Shown here piece by piece: positions 1 through 8,220 of a stretch of 64,000 nt of DNA. Position numbers and translations under genes: made by a program. This DNA is from Rhodanobacteraceae bacterium (GTDB taxonomy: Bacteria; Pseudomonadota; Gammaproteobacteria; Xanthomonadales; Rhodanobacteraceae), in the NCBI GenBank assembly GCA_009996615.1, contig JAACZU010000016.1, positions 32,008-96,007 of the forward strand. Direction: 5' to 3'. The number at the start of each line of letters is the position of its first letter. The stretch's first letter is position 1. The notes under the pieces are model-generated. The model was not told the origin of the DNA and ran no database searches. It worked only from the letters and a program-made list of their open reading frames with translations.

Positions 1-533
1 ACCTGGATGTTCTCCCCGATCACGTCGGCATAGCGCTTGATGCCGAATGCCGAGCGCGGCAGCGTCGCGCTGGCCGAGAAGCCGGCCTTGCGCTTGAACG
101 CGTAAGGATCGGGCGCGATCAGGTTCAGCGTGAATGCGACGTCGACCGGCCGCGTCGTGCCGTGCAGGGTCAGGTCGCCGTGGATCACGCCGCGCTTCGC
201 ATCGATCTTCTCGACGCCGCGGCTGGTGTAGCGCGCGGTCGGCCAGCGCGCGGTATCGAGCAACTGGCCGGACTGGATCATCTCGTTCCACTTCGCATCG
301 CCCATGTCGACGCTGCTCAGGTCGATCTCGACGTCGACGCGGCTCGCGCTCCAGTCCTGTTCGTCGAACTGGAACCAGCCGTCCTTGATGCGCACGCGCC
401 CGAGCGGATGCGAAAAGCCCTGGTGATCGGTGCGGAACCAGACCTGCGAATGCACCGGATCGAAGCGGTAGGTGACCGGCGCGGCGGTGGCGAGGGCGGG
501 CAGGGCGAGCGTCAGCGCGGCGGCGTGGCGCAA
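1..533 (-). CDS. YceI-family periplasmic protein (partial, 3' end off window)
   Basis: The reverse strand from about 533 to base 1 reads as one open frame. It starts with a short secretion signal (MRHAAALTLALPALATA) followed by APVTYRFDPVHSQVWF, the N-terminal strand typical of YceI-like lipid-binding lipocalins. Further motifs fit the family: GFSHPLGRVRIKDGWFQFDE and LTLHGTTRPVDVAFTLN. YceI proteins are periplasmic and thought to bind isoprenoid or quinone-type lipids; the ligand here is unknown. No ATG is available near the signal peptide, so I chose TTG at 533; the exact start is uncertain. The gene runs off the left edge, so its C-terminus is not visible. It is absent from the ORF track because it is incomplete. 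Confidence 0.8.
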   Translation of the reverse strand, partial: MRHAAALTLALPALATAAPVTYRFDPVHSQVWFRTDHQGFSHPLGRVRIKDGWFQFDEQDWSASRVDVEIDLSSVDMGDAKWNEMIQSGQLLDTARWPTARYTSRGVEKIDAKRGVIHGDLTLHGTTRPVDVAFTLNLIAPDPYAFKRKAGFSASATLPRSAFGIKRYADVIGENIQ

Positions 534-575
534 CGACCACTGACGGAGGATTGCCTCGGCCGGTCCGGGGCGAAC

Positions 576-618
576 ACCATCCCCACCCAACCCTCCCCTT
601 GAAGGGGAGGGCTGAAAG
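576..618. repeat. Dispersed palindromic repeat A, copy 1
   Basis: The stretch contains the near-perfect inverted repeat CCCTCCCCTTGAAGGGGAGG followed by a T/G-rich flank. Its reverse complement matches the copy at 7700-7740 almost base for base over about 40 bases, in the opposite orientation. It lies between yceI and the downstream GTPase gene. The rest of 534-737 shows no gene. Confidence 0.8.
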
Positions 619-737
619 CGTCGCGGCCACCTGCCGCGCGGTTTCAAGAGCAGCGATGTCGGCCGGTCGCGCATGTGGCCAGCTTGGCAAAAAGCCGGAA
701 TCCGCGCCACCGCCAAAAAGTGAACAGCGCGTTTCCG

Positions 738-2237
738 TCAGCGCGCGTCGGCGTCGCGCCCGCCGCTGCGCGCCGCCTCCAGCGCGAGCCGGGCGACACG
801 CTCGACGCGCTCGCGCGCCGGCTCGGCCAGCAGCGCACGCACGCGCGCCTCGATGTCGGCGGCATCGAGTTCGGCGCGCTCGGCCAGCGTCGCGGCCAGC
901 GCGCGGCCGAGGCTGTCGAACACCAGGCCATAGGCGATCGCGTGCAGCACGCCGCCGCCGAGCGTGCCGAGGCCGGGAAACGCCTTCAGCGCGTTGCCGG
1001 CGATCGCCAGCACGATCGCGGTCGTGTTGCGCACGGTCAGGCCGACGCGCGACAGCAGCGCCTCGACGTCGAGTTCGCGCACCGCGACGCTGTGGATGCG
1101 CGCCAGCTCGCGCACCAGCGCCGTGCCAAGCGCACCCTGGATCAGGATGTCGCTGCCCGGCGCGACCGCGGCGAGCGCGCCGACCACCGCGCGGCGCGTG
1201 TACTTGGCCACCGTCTCGGCCGACTCGCGCGCGGCGGTCGCGCGCGCGAGCTCGTCGCTGCGCCGGCCGACCTCGGCCAGCACCGCCGCCTCGCGCGCTG
1301 ATTCCAAGCCGGCCGCGCCGGGTGCGGTGACCTGACCGAGCGCTTCGAGCAACGCATCGATCTCGGGCGCGCGCTCGCGCTCGACCCGCTCGCGGCGGCC
1401 GTCGGCGAGCGTGCGTTCGTAGCGCTCGCGGCCGCCGGCGCTGAGCGCGACGATCGCGCGCGTGCGCTTGGCGTAGCGCTGCGCGAAGCGCTGCAGCAGC
1501 GCGGCGCGCTCGGTCTCGTCGTAGAGGTCGGCCTTGTTCAGCGCGAGCACCAGCGGCTTGCCGAAGCCGGCCAGCCAGTTCAGTTCGGCATCCTGCGCGC
1601 GCGTCAGGTCGGCCGCGGTCAGGTAGACCACCGCGTGCGCGCGCAGCGCCTCGTCGCGCGCGATCTGCGCGTGCAGCGCGCCGTCGACCTCGCCGCTGCC
1701 GGGCACGTCGGCGAGCACCAGCTCGCGCCCGTCCGGCAGCGTGCCGCGATACTGCGCGACCCGCTGCGTGGTGCCGCCGCGCACGTCGACGGCCGGCGCG
1801 GCATCCGGCGCCAGCGCGCGGATCAGGCTCGACTTGCCGGTCGAGATCTCGCCGAACAGCGCGACGTGCAGCTCGCCGCCGGCGCGACGGCGGTCGAGCT
1901 CGGCCAGCTCGGCCTCCAGCGCGGCGGTGTCGGCGCGGCGCTCGCGCAGCGTGGCCAGGCGCAGGTCGACCTCGCCGCGCGAAACCGGCATCGGCGCGGT
2001 CAGCGCAGTGCGCGCGGCCGGCCGCGCCAGTCGCCACAGCAGCCAGGCCAGTCCCCCGAACGCGGCGGCGGCCACGACCAGCAGCGGCAAACGCAGCCAC
2101 AGCGGCATCTCCGCGAGGCGCTGGTAGAACTCGAGCAGGCTGTTCAGCGTCGCCACCAGCAGCCCGAGCAGCAGCGCTGCGCCGAGCGCGAGCGCGGCGA
2201 GCAGGATCAGGCGGAGCGGCAGGCGCGGGGTCGGCAT
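738..2237 (-). CDS. Membrane-anchored GTPase with DUF697-like C-terminal domain
   Basis: This 499-residue protein has two hydrophobic N-terminal helices (about residues 9-30 and 47-70) and then a GTPase domain. The P-loop is GEISTGKSS (129-137), the G3-type motif is ADVPGSGE (176-183) and the G4 motif NKAD (234-237) specifies guanine. The C-terminal third (about 350-470) is Ala/Gly-rich and hydrophobic, with stretches such as VGLTVRNTTAIVLAIAGNAL, like the DUF697 membrane domain of YcjF-type proteins. Family members are inner-membrane GTPases linked to stress or envelope functions, but the biochemical role is not established. It is a single gene with its own start at ATG 2237, divergent from the hybrid sensor kinase. 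The G3 motif DVPGSGE differs from canonical DTPG. Confidence 0.8.
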   Translation of the reverse strand: MPTPRLPLRLILLAALALGAALLLGLLVATLNSLLEFYQRLAEMPLWLRLPLLVVAAAAFGGLAWLLWRLARPAARTALTAPMPVSRGEVDLRLATLRERRADTAALEAELAELDRRRAGGELHVALFGEISTGKSSLIRALAPDAAPAVDVRGGTTQRVAQYRGTLPDGRELVLADVPGSGEVDGALHAQIARDEALRAHAVVYLTAADLTRAQDAELNWLAGFGKPLVLALNKADLYDETERAALLQRFAQRYAKRTRAIVALSAGGRERYERTLADGRRERVERERAPEIDALLEALGQVTAPGAAGLESAREAAVLAEVGRRSDELARATAARESAETVAKYTRRAVVGALAAVAPGSDILIQGALGTALVRELARIHSVAVRELDVEALLSRVGLTVRNTTAIVLAIAGNALKAFPGLGTLGGGVLHAIAYGLVFDSLGRALAATLAERAELDAADIEARVRALLAEPARERVERVARLALEAARSGGRDADAR

Positions 2238-2294
2238 CGGACGATTCTAGCCGCGACCCGGGCGAGCCGAGCGCCTTGGGGCAGGCTTGAGCAG

Positions 2295-2311
2295 CGCGGC
2301 TGAAGCCGCTC
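2295..2311 (-). repeat. REP-like repeat B, copy 1
   Basis: The minus strand reads GGAGCGGCTTCAGCCGC, a 17-base imperfect palindrome identical to the one at 30958-30974. It lies in the gap between the divergent GTPase and sensor-kinase genes. Confidence 0.7.
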
Positions 2312-2382
2312 CGCCGCAGCATCGCCGTGCAGCCTCGCCCCATGCGTGGCAGTATGGCCGGCGGGAAAGGGGGGGGCTTGAG

Positions 2383-5300
2383 ATGCGCCGATTGCTCGCA
2401 TTGCCGCTGCTGGCTGCACTGGCGGCCTTTGCCGCGCCGCCGCCGGCGCCACCGCAGTTCATGCGGCTGGGCGTCGAGGACGGCCTGCCGTCGAGCGTGA
2501 CCTACAAGGTCACGCAGGATCAGGACGGCTTCCTCTGGTTCGGCACGCAGGATGGCCTGGCGCGCTACGACGGCGTCGGTTTCCGCGTGTTCCGGCACGA
2601 TCCGGCCGATCCCGCCTCGTTGCCCTCGAACGACATCTCCTCGATCCTGATCGACCGCCAGGGCCGGCTCTGGTGCGGCGGCGAGGCGTCCGGCCTGAAC
2701 CGGCTCGAAGCCGATGGCCAGACCTTCACGCACTGGCGCCACAAGGCCGGCGACCTCGGCACGCTCGGCAGCGACGACATCTTCGCATTGGCCGAGGACG
2801 CGTCCGGCGCGATCTGGGTCGGCACCTACCTCGGCGGCCTCAACCGCCTGCAGGATGACGGCAGTTTCCTGCACATCGACCACGACGCCGAAGACCCGGC
2901 CAGCCTGCGCTCGAGCACGGTCTATGCGCTGCACGCGGACCAGCGCGGACGCTTGTGGATCGGCACGGACGAGGGCCTGGACGTGCGCGAGCCGGACGGC
3001 CGCCTCGTGCACGTCGACTTGCCGCCGCTGGCCGAGCGTGGTGGTCCATCGGTCGTGATGGCGTTCCTCGACGAACCGGCCGGCAGCGTGCTCGTCGGCA
3101 CGGTCAAGGGACTGTTCCGCGTCGATGCCGGGCTGCGCTACCAGGGCGAACTCGCGCCGGCCACGCCGCCGCTGCGCGTATCGGCGCTGGCACATACCGA
3201 CGACGGCGCGTTGTGGGTCGGCACGTTGCGCGGACTCGCGCGGCTCGATGCGCGCGGGTTGCAGTCCTACCGTACCGACGCGATCGCGCCGGGTGCGTAC
3301 CCCGGCACGCGCACGATGAGCATCTTCAACGACGCCGAAGGAGGCGTCTGGTTTTCGCTGTACGACGGCGGCATCGCGCATCTGCCGCCGAATTGGCGCA
3401 ATTTCGCCACGTTCCGCAATATCCCGGGCGATGCCGCCAGCCTGTCGAACTCGCGCGTGCGCGCAGTCGGCATCGACGGCAGCCGCGCGATCTGGGTCGG
3501 CGGTGGCGACGAGAGCCTCGATCGCATCGACCGTGCCAGCGGCGCGGTCGAGCGCTGGGGCGAGCGCTTGCGCCTGGGTAATGCCCGCGTCGTCGCCGTG
3601 CTGCCGGATGGTGCTGATCACCTCTGGCTCGGTTCGCAGACCGCGTTGCGGCGCTACTCGCTGCGCACGTTCGAGCCGGTCGAACTGCCAAAGGACCTGG
3701 CCCGCGCCGACGCATTGCCACCGGGCATCTTCGAGCACCTGGTGCGCGCGCGCGACGGCAGCCTCTGGGTCGGGGCGCGCGGCGGTGGCGTCGCGCGCGT
3801 CGCCGGCGACCCCGCGCGCATCGTGGCGCGCTACCTGCCGGCCGAAAAGACGCTCGTTGACAGTGATATCACCGCACTGGTGCTCGACGCCGACGGACGG
3901 CCGTGGATCGCGACGGCGAGCGGCGTCGAGCGCCTCGACGCCACGACGGACCGGTTCGTCGTGGTCGACGGCCTGCCGCGCGAGGCGATCCACGCACTCG
4001 CATTCGCCGCGGACGGCACGCTATGGCTGCACCGGCTCGGCGCGCTCGAGCGCTGGCGCGTCGACGGCGCCACGCCGGTGCTGGCTCAACGCCTGGACGC
4101 CGCGCGGGGCTGGCCGAGCCTGCGGGCCCTCGCGTTGGCGGTGTCGGCGGACGATAGTGTCTGGGCGACCTCGCCGCGCGGCCTGTGGCGGGTCGACGGC
4201 GCGACGCAGGAAGTACGCCGCTTCGACGCGCGCGACGGCCTGCCGAGCCAGGAATTCCTGCCGACCGCACTGGCCGTCGCGCCGGACGGTACGCTGGTTG
4301 CCGGTACCGTCGGCGGCGCCGTGGCCATCGATCCGCTCGCGCTGAAGCTCGACACGCCGGCTCCCCCCTTGCGCGTTACGGCGGCGCACGTGCGCCGCGC
4401 CGGCGAATCGACGGCGCTGGACGCGGCAGCACCGATCCTGCTGCGCCACGACGACCTGGATTTCGGCGTCGAGGTGCGTGCGTTGTCCTATGCGAACCCG
4501 GCGGCCAACCGCTATCGCTTCCGCCTCGAGGGCTTCGACGACGACTGGCTCGACAGCGCGCGTGGCGAGCGCCTGTGGTCGAGCCTGCCAGCGGGCAGCT
4601 ATCGCCTGCGCGTGCGTGCCGCGAACGCAGCCGGCGTGTGGGGCGAGCTGGCAACGCCCCTGTCGATCACGGTGTCGCATCCGCCGTGGGCGACGCCGCA
4701 GGCACGGGTGTTGTATGCATTTGCCGCACTGCTGGCGGTCGCGTTGTTGCTGCGCGCCTACCGGGCGCGCGTGCGCCGCCGCCACGCGCTCGCGCTGGTC
4801 GAGGCGAAGTCGGCCTTCCTGGCGACGATGAGTCACGAGATCCGCACGCCGATGACCGGCGTGCTCGGCATGAGCGAGCTGCTGCTCGGCACCGCGCTCG
4901 ATGAGCGCCAGCGCGGCTATGCGCAGGCGATCCAGCAGTCCGGCGAGCTGATGCTGCGCGTGATCAACGACAGCCTCGACCTCGCACGCATCGAGGCCGG
5001 CAAGCTCGCGCTCGAACAGTCACCGTTCGACCCGGCGGCGCTGGCGCGCGAGGCCGCCGCGTTGCAGCGGCCGCTGGCCGAGCGCAAGGGGCTGCAACTC
5101 GTCGTCGAGATCGCCACCGACGTGCCCGCGCAAGTGCTCGGCGACGCCGTGCGCGTGAAGCAGATCCTGCTCAACCTGGTCGGCAATGCATTGAAGTTTA
5201 CCGAGCGCGGCGGCGTCACCTTGCGCCTGACACGCGCGCCGTCCGGCGGCCTGCGCTACGCCGTCGTCGACAGCGGCCCCGGCATGAGCGAGGCGTTGCG

Positions 5301-5976
5301 CGCGCGGCTGTTCGGCCGTTTCGAGCAGGATGTGGATGCCGCACGCCGGCACGGCGGCAGCGGCCTGGGTTTGGCGATCTGCCACGAGCTGGTGCAGCTG
5401 ATGGGCGGCCAGATCGACGTCGCCAGCCGACTCGGCGAGGGCAGTACGTTCACGGTCGACCTGCCGCTGGAGGTCGCGGTGGCATCCTCGGTCATGCCAC
5501 CGGCGCCGCTGACGCCGGCCACGTCGGCCCTGCGCGTGCTGCTGGTCGAGGACGATGCAACCGTCGCCGAGGTTATCGGTGGCTTGCTCGCCCAGCTGGG
5601 TCATCGCACCGTGCACGTACCAAACGGCCTTGCCGCGCTGGCCGAACTCCGCGGAGCCGATGCCACCAACTCGCGGGATGGACCGTTCGACGCGGCGCTG
5701 CTCGACCTCGACCTGCCGGGCGTCGATGGCCTGCAGCTGGCGCGCATGATCCGCGCCAGCGGCTACCCGCAGCTGCCGCTTGTCGCGGTCACCGCACGCT
5801 CGGTCGGCGACGAGGAGGTGCTGATCCGTTCGGCCGGCATGCAGGCGTTGCTGCGCAAGCCGCTGACGATCGCGCTGCTGCGCAGGACGCTGGCGGCCCT
5901 GGCCGATGCGCGCGACAAGGGCGCGGCCGCCGCCCGCGGCGGCTCAGCCGACCGGCAGCGAGAGCAGCGGGCGTGA
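2383..5976 (+). CDS. Hybrid two-component sensor kinase with periplasmic beta-propeller sensor
   Basis: The 1197-residue protein has a signal peptide ([17 protein letters not shown]) and a long periplasmic region of two-component-propeller repeats, e.g. [21 protein letters not shown]-like domain follows (about 690-760), then one transmembrane helix (about 770-790). The cytoplasmic part has a HisKA domain with phospho-acceptor His818 in [10 protein letters not shown], an ATPase domain with N box [13 protein letters not shown] (about 930) and G boxes DSGPGMSE and GGSGLGLAI, and a receiver domain whose likely phospho-acceptor is Asp1108 in LLDLDLPG. It resembles the hybrid sensors that detect polysaccharide fragments in Bacteroidetes, but it lacks a fused DNA-binding domain, so phosphate probably passes to a separate protein. 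The start at 2383 follows a G-rich Shine-Dalgarno and begins the signal peptide; the track start at 2287 is too early. The ligand is unknown. The 3' end overlaps the convergent GNAT gene by 33 bases. Confidence 0.93.
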   Translation: MRRLLALPLLAALAAFAAPPPAPPQFMRLGVEDGLPSSVTYKVTQDQDGFLWFGTQDGLARYDGVGFRVFRHDPADPASLPSNDISSILIDRQGRLWCGGEASGLNRLEADGQTFTHWRHKAGDLGTLGSDDIFALAEDASGAIWVGTYLGGLNRLQDDGSFLHIDHDAEDPASLRSSTVYALHADQRGRLWIGTDEGLDVREPDGRLVHVDLPPLAERGGPSVVMAFLDEPAGSVLVGTVKGLFRVDAGLRYQGELAPATPPLRVSALAHTDDGALWVGTLRGLARLDARGLQSYRTDAIAPGAYPGTRTMSIFNDAEGGVWFSLYDGGIAHLPPNWRNFATFRNIPGDAASLSNSRVRAVGIDGSRAIWVGGGDESLDRIDRASGAVERWGERLRLGNARVVAVLPDGADHLWLGSQTALRRYSLRTFEPVELPKDLARADALPPGIFEHLVRARDGSLWVGARGGGVARVAGDPARIVARYLPAEKTLVDSDITALVLDADGRPWIATASGVERLDATTDRFVVVDGLPREAIHALAFAADGTLWLHRLGALERWRVDGATPVLAQRLDAARGWPSLRALALAVSADDSVWATSPRGLWRVDGATQEVRRFDARDGLPSQEFLPTALAVAPDGTLVAGTVGGAVAIDPLALKLDTPAPPLRVTAAHVRRAGESTALDAAAPILLRHDDLDFGVEVRALSYANPAANRYRFRLEGFDDDWLDSARGERLWSSLPAGSYRLRVRAANAAGVWGELATPLSITVSHPPWATPQARVLYAFAALLAVALLLRAYRARVRRRHALALVEAKSAFLATMSHEIRTPMTGVLGMSELLLGTALDERQRGYAQAIQQSGELMLRVINDSLDLARIEAGKLALEQSPFDPAALAREAAALQRPLAERKGLQLVVEIATDVPAQVLGDAVRVKQILLNLVGNALKFTERGGVTLRLTRAPSGGLRYAVVDSGPGMSEALRARLFGRFEQDVDAARRHGGSGLGLAICHELVQLMGGQIDVASRLGEGSTFTVDLPLEVAVASSVMPPAPLTPATSALRVLLVEDDATVAEVIGGLLAQLGHRTVHVPNGLAALAELRGADATNSRDGPFDAALLDLDLPGVDGLQLARMIRASGYPQLPLVAVTARSVGDEEVLIRSAGMQALLRKPLTIALLRRTLAALADARDKGAAAARGGSADRQREQRA

Positions 5977-6390
5977 CCAGCTGACGCGGCCGGTCGGTGG
6001 CCGTGTGCCGACGCGTTCGGCGCCCATGCGCAGGTAGAACGCCTCGGCCGGCGGATGCGCGACGATCGCGATGCGCGCGATGCCGAGCGCGCGCGCCTGC
6101 CCGCGCAGGTGGTCGAGCAGCCGCGCGCCGAGGCGCCGTCCCTGCGCCTCGTCGCGGACGAACAGCAGGTCGAGCTCGGGCGCCGCCGGCACGCCACGCA
6201 GCGAGTAGAAGCCGAGGATGCGGCCATCCTGCTCGGCGACGAACACGAGGTCCGCCTCGACCTGCGCCGGCGTGACGGCGTAGCCGTGCAGGATCGCCGC
6301 GTAGTCGCCGCGGTACGCGCTCGAGGCGTGCATCAGTTCGGTGAGCTGCGCGCAGTCTTCGCGGGTCGCGCTGCGGATGGTCGGATCCAT
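5944..6390 (-). CDS. GNAT-family N-acetyltransferase
   Basis: This 148-residue protein starts [20 protein letters not shown], a typical GNAT first strand and helix. It has the acetyl-CoA-binding stretch [20 protein letters not shown] (a variant of the Q/RxxGxG/A loop) and the late motif [14 protein letters not shown]. It should transfer an acetyl group from acetyl-CoA to an amine; the substrate cannot be told from sequence. The start is ATG 6390; the longer track ORF is an artefact of reading through the upstream repeat. The gene converges on the sensor kinase and overlaps its end by 33 bases. Confidence 0.88.
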   Translation of the reverse strand: MDPTIRSATREDCAQLTELMHASSAYRGDYAAILHGYAVTPAQVEADLVFVAEQDGRILGFYSLRGVPAAPELDLLFVRDEAQGRRLGARLLDHLRGQARALGIARIAIVAHPPAEAFYLRMGAERVGTRPPTGRVSWSRPLLSLPVG

Positions 6391-6416
6391 GGGAGCTTTG
6401 CGTTGCGCTGCTTTCA

Positions 6417-6455
6417 AGCCATCCCCTTCACGGGTAGGGCGGGGATGGGGTTCGG
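6417..6455. repeat. Degenerate copy of repeat A
   Basis: The sequence AGCCATCCCCTTCACGGGTA and the following G-rich stretch keep the layout of the copies at 576 and 7700 (C-rich arm, short loop, G-rich arm, GGGGATGG tail) with several mismatches. It lies upstream of the GNAT gene and downstream of hemE. Confidence 0.6.
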
Positions 6456-6494
6456 TGTTCGCGTTGCCGCTTCCGCGAAAACCGACCCGGCGCG

Positions 6495-6520
6495 TAGTGG
6501 GAGCGGCGGAAGCCGCGATG
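6495..6520 (+). repeat. REP-like repeat B, divergent copy
   Basis: TAGTGGGAGCGGCGGAAGCC, followed by GCGATG, matches the REP-like palindrome at 30956 apart from substitutions in the loop. It sits beside the degenerate repeat A copy in the hemE-GNAT gap (6391-6572), which holds no gene. Confidence 0.55.
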
Positions 6521-6572
6521 CTTTTCAGCCTCCGGCCCAAAGGCATCGCGCCTGCCGGCGCGCCCACACACA

Positions 6573-7634
6573 TCAGCCGCGACGGCTGAACTCGTGCACC
6601 GCGTCGACCAGCACCGCGACGTGCTCGGGCGGGATGTCCGGGGTGATGCCGTGGCCGAGGTTGAACACGTGGCCGGGGTGCGGGCCGAACGCGTCGAGCA
6701 CGGCGCGCGCCTGCGCGCGGATCGCGTCCGGGCTGGCCGCGAGCACGGCCGGGTCGAGGTTGCCCTGCAGCGCGACGCGCTCGCCGACGCGTGCGCGCGC
6801 CTCGCCGATGTCGATCGTCCAGTCGACGCCGAGCGCGTTGCAGCCGGTCGCGGCGAGCGCCTCGAGGTGCGCGTTGGCGCCCTTGGAGAACAGGATCAGC
6901 GGCACGTCGCGCGTGGCCGCTTCGGCCTTCAGGCGCGCGACGATCTCGCCGAGCCAGCGCAGCGAGAACTCGCGGAATGCCGCCGGCGCGAGCAGGCCGC
7001 CCCAGGTGTCGAACACCATCAGCGCCTGCGCGCCGGCCGCGACCTGCGCGGCGAGGTAGCTCGCCACCGCCTGTGCGAGCGTGTCGAGCAGGCGGTGCAT
7101 CGTCGCCGCGTCCTCCAGCGCGAGCGCCTTCGCGCGCGCGAAGCTTGACGAGCCGCCGCCCTCGATCATGTAGCAGGCCAGCGTCCACGGGCTGCCGGAG
7201 AATCCGATCAGCGGCACGCGCTCGTTGAGCTCGCGGCGGATCAGGCGCACCGCGTCCATCACGTAGCGCAGCTCGCTCTCCGGGTCGGGCACGCCGAGCC
7301 GGTCGATGTCGGCCACGCTGCGCAGTGGCGCCTTGAACTTGGGGCCCTCGCCTTCGACGAAGTGCAGGCCCAGGCCCATCGCATCCGGAATCGTCAGGAT
7401 GTCGGAGAACAGGATCGCCGCGTCGAGCGCGAAGCGCGCCAGCGGCTGCAGGGTGACCTCGCAGGCCAGTTCCGGCGTCTGCGCCAGCCCCATGAAACTG
7501 CCGGCGCGCGCGCGCGTGGCGCGATACTCGGGCAGGTAGCGGCCAGCCTGGCGCATGATCCAGACCGGCGTCATGTCGACCGGCTCGCGGCGCAGCGCGC
7601 GCAGGAAGCGGTGATCGGGAGTGGCTACGGACAT
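6573..7634 (-). CDS. hemE: Uroporphyrinogen decarboxylase
   Basis: HemE removes the four acetate carboxyl groups of uroporphyrinogen III to give coproporphyrinogen III in heme synthesis; it is a cytosolic homodimer. The 353-residue length is normal. The two signature motifs are clear: [16 protein letters not shown] near the N-terminus (substrate-binding loop, residues about 23-38) and [19 protein letters not shown] (about 143-161), together with [17 protein letters not shown] 7634 begins [14 protein letters not shown] as in homologues. It stands alone here, flanked by repeat-bearing gaps; hemA lies elsewhere in the window at 53.9 kb. Confidence 0.97.
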   Translation of the reverse strand: MSVATPDHRFLRALRREPVDMTPVWIMRQAGRYLPEYRATRARAGSFMGLAQTPELACEVTLQPLARFALDAAILFSDILTIPDAMGLGLHFVEGEGPKFKAPLRSVADIDRLGVPDPESELRYVMDAVRLIRRELNERVPLIGFSGSPWTLACYMIEGGGSSSFARAKALALEDAATMHRLLDTLAQAVASYLAAQVAAGAQALMVFDTWGGLLAPAAFREFSLRWLGEIVARLKAEAATRDVPLILFSKGANAHLEALAATGCNALGVDWTIDIGEARARVGERVALQGNLDPAVLAASPDAIRAQARAVLDAFGPHPGHVFNLGHGITPDIPPEHVAVLVDAVHEFSRRG

Positions 7635-7699
7635 GACGGCTCGCCTCGACTAGGGGGGAAGGGGTTCCGGAAGCGCTGCGCCTTGCTGCGCTGCTCTTG

Positions 7700-7740
7700 A
7701 GCCCTCCCCTTCAACGGGAGGGTTGGGTGGGGATGGTGTT
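7700..7740. repeat. Dispersed palindromic repeat A, copy 3
   Basis: AGCCCTCCCCTTCAACGGGA plus GGGTTGGGTGGGGATGGTG is the best-preserved copy of repeat A, and matches the reverse complement of 576-618 with about one or two differences. It can fold as a C-rich/G-rich hairpin with the GGTTGGGTGGGGATGG tail outside. It lies between hemE and the WGR gene; no gene is seen in 7635-7843. Confidence 0.8.
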
Positions 7741-7843
7741 GCTGGCGCGCATCCCTTGTTGCGAAATCCGCCCCGCGTCCCCGCGTTCGGGCGCCCACCG
7801 CCGCTCAAAGGGAGCCGGAAAAAGCAGCACGCTCCTGCGCACC

Positions 7844-8104
7844 TCAGCCGGCATGCGGCCCCTCGAAGCCCTGGCTGAACATGACCTGGAAGCCACGCTT
7901 GAGCTGCGCGTCGCGCGCGCGCTCGAACGCATTCAGTGCGGCATCGCGTTCCAGGTACAGTTCGCGCCGGCTGCTCGAGCGGCTGCCTTGCTGGCCCCAT
8001 TCACGGAACAGCGTCCAGCCGCCCAGCAGATCCTGCTGCAGCACGAGCTGGTAGAAGCGCGGCGCATCGGCGCCGGCGGGTCGGGTTTGCATGAAGACGC
8101 GCAT
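7844..8104 (-). CDS. Small stand-alone WGR-domain protein
   Basis: The 86-residue protein is almost entirely one WGR-like domain. RFYQLVLQQDLLGGWTLFRE is followed by WGQQGSR, the position of the Trp-Gly-Arg signature (here WGQQGS), and the helix RDAALNAFERARDAQLKRGF ends the fold. In eukaryotic PARPs and some bacterial proteins, WGR domains bind nucleic acid ends; the role of tiny bacterial versions is not known. I placed the start at ATG 8104 because the longer track ORF runs through the divergent promoter region. It is divergent from the TonB receptor gene. Confidence 0.72.
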   Translation of the reverse strand: MRVFMQTRPAGADAPRFYQLVLQQDLLGGWTLFREWGQQGSRSSSRRELYLERDAALNAFERARDAQLKRGFQVMFSQGFEGPHAG

Positions 8105-8220
8105 GGTGAACCCCGGATTGTAGCTTCCCCGCGTGGCCAGCGGTGAACCGCATGCGCCACGTTCACGGCGTCCGCGCCACACGCTATGCTGGCCGGACAT
8201 CAAACCCTGGGGAGGGGACC

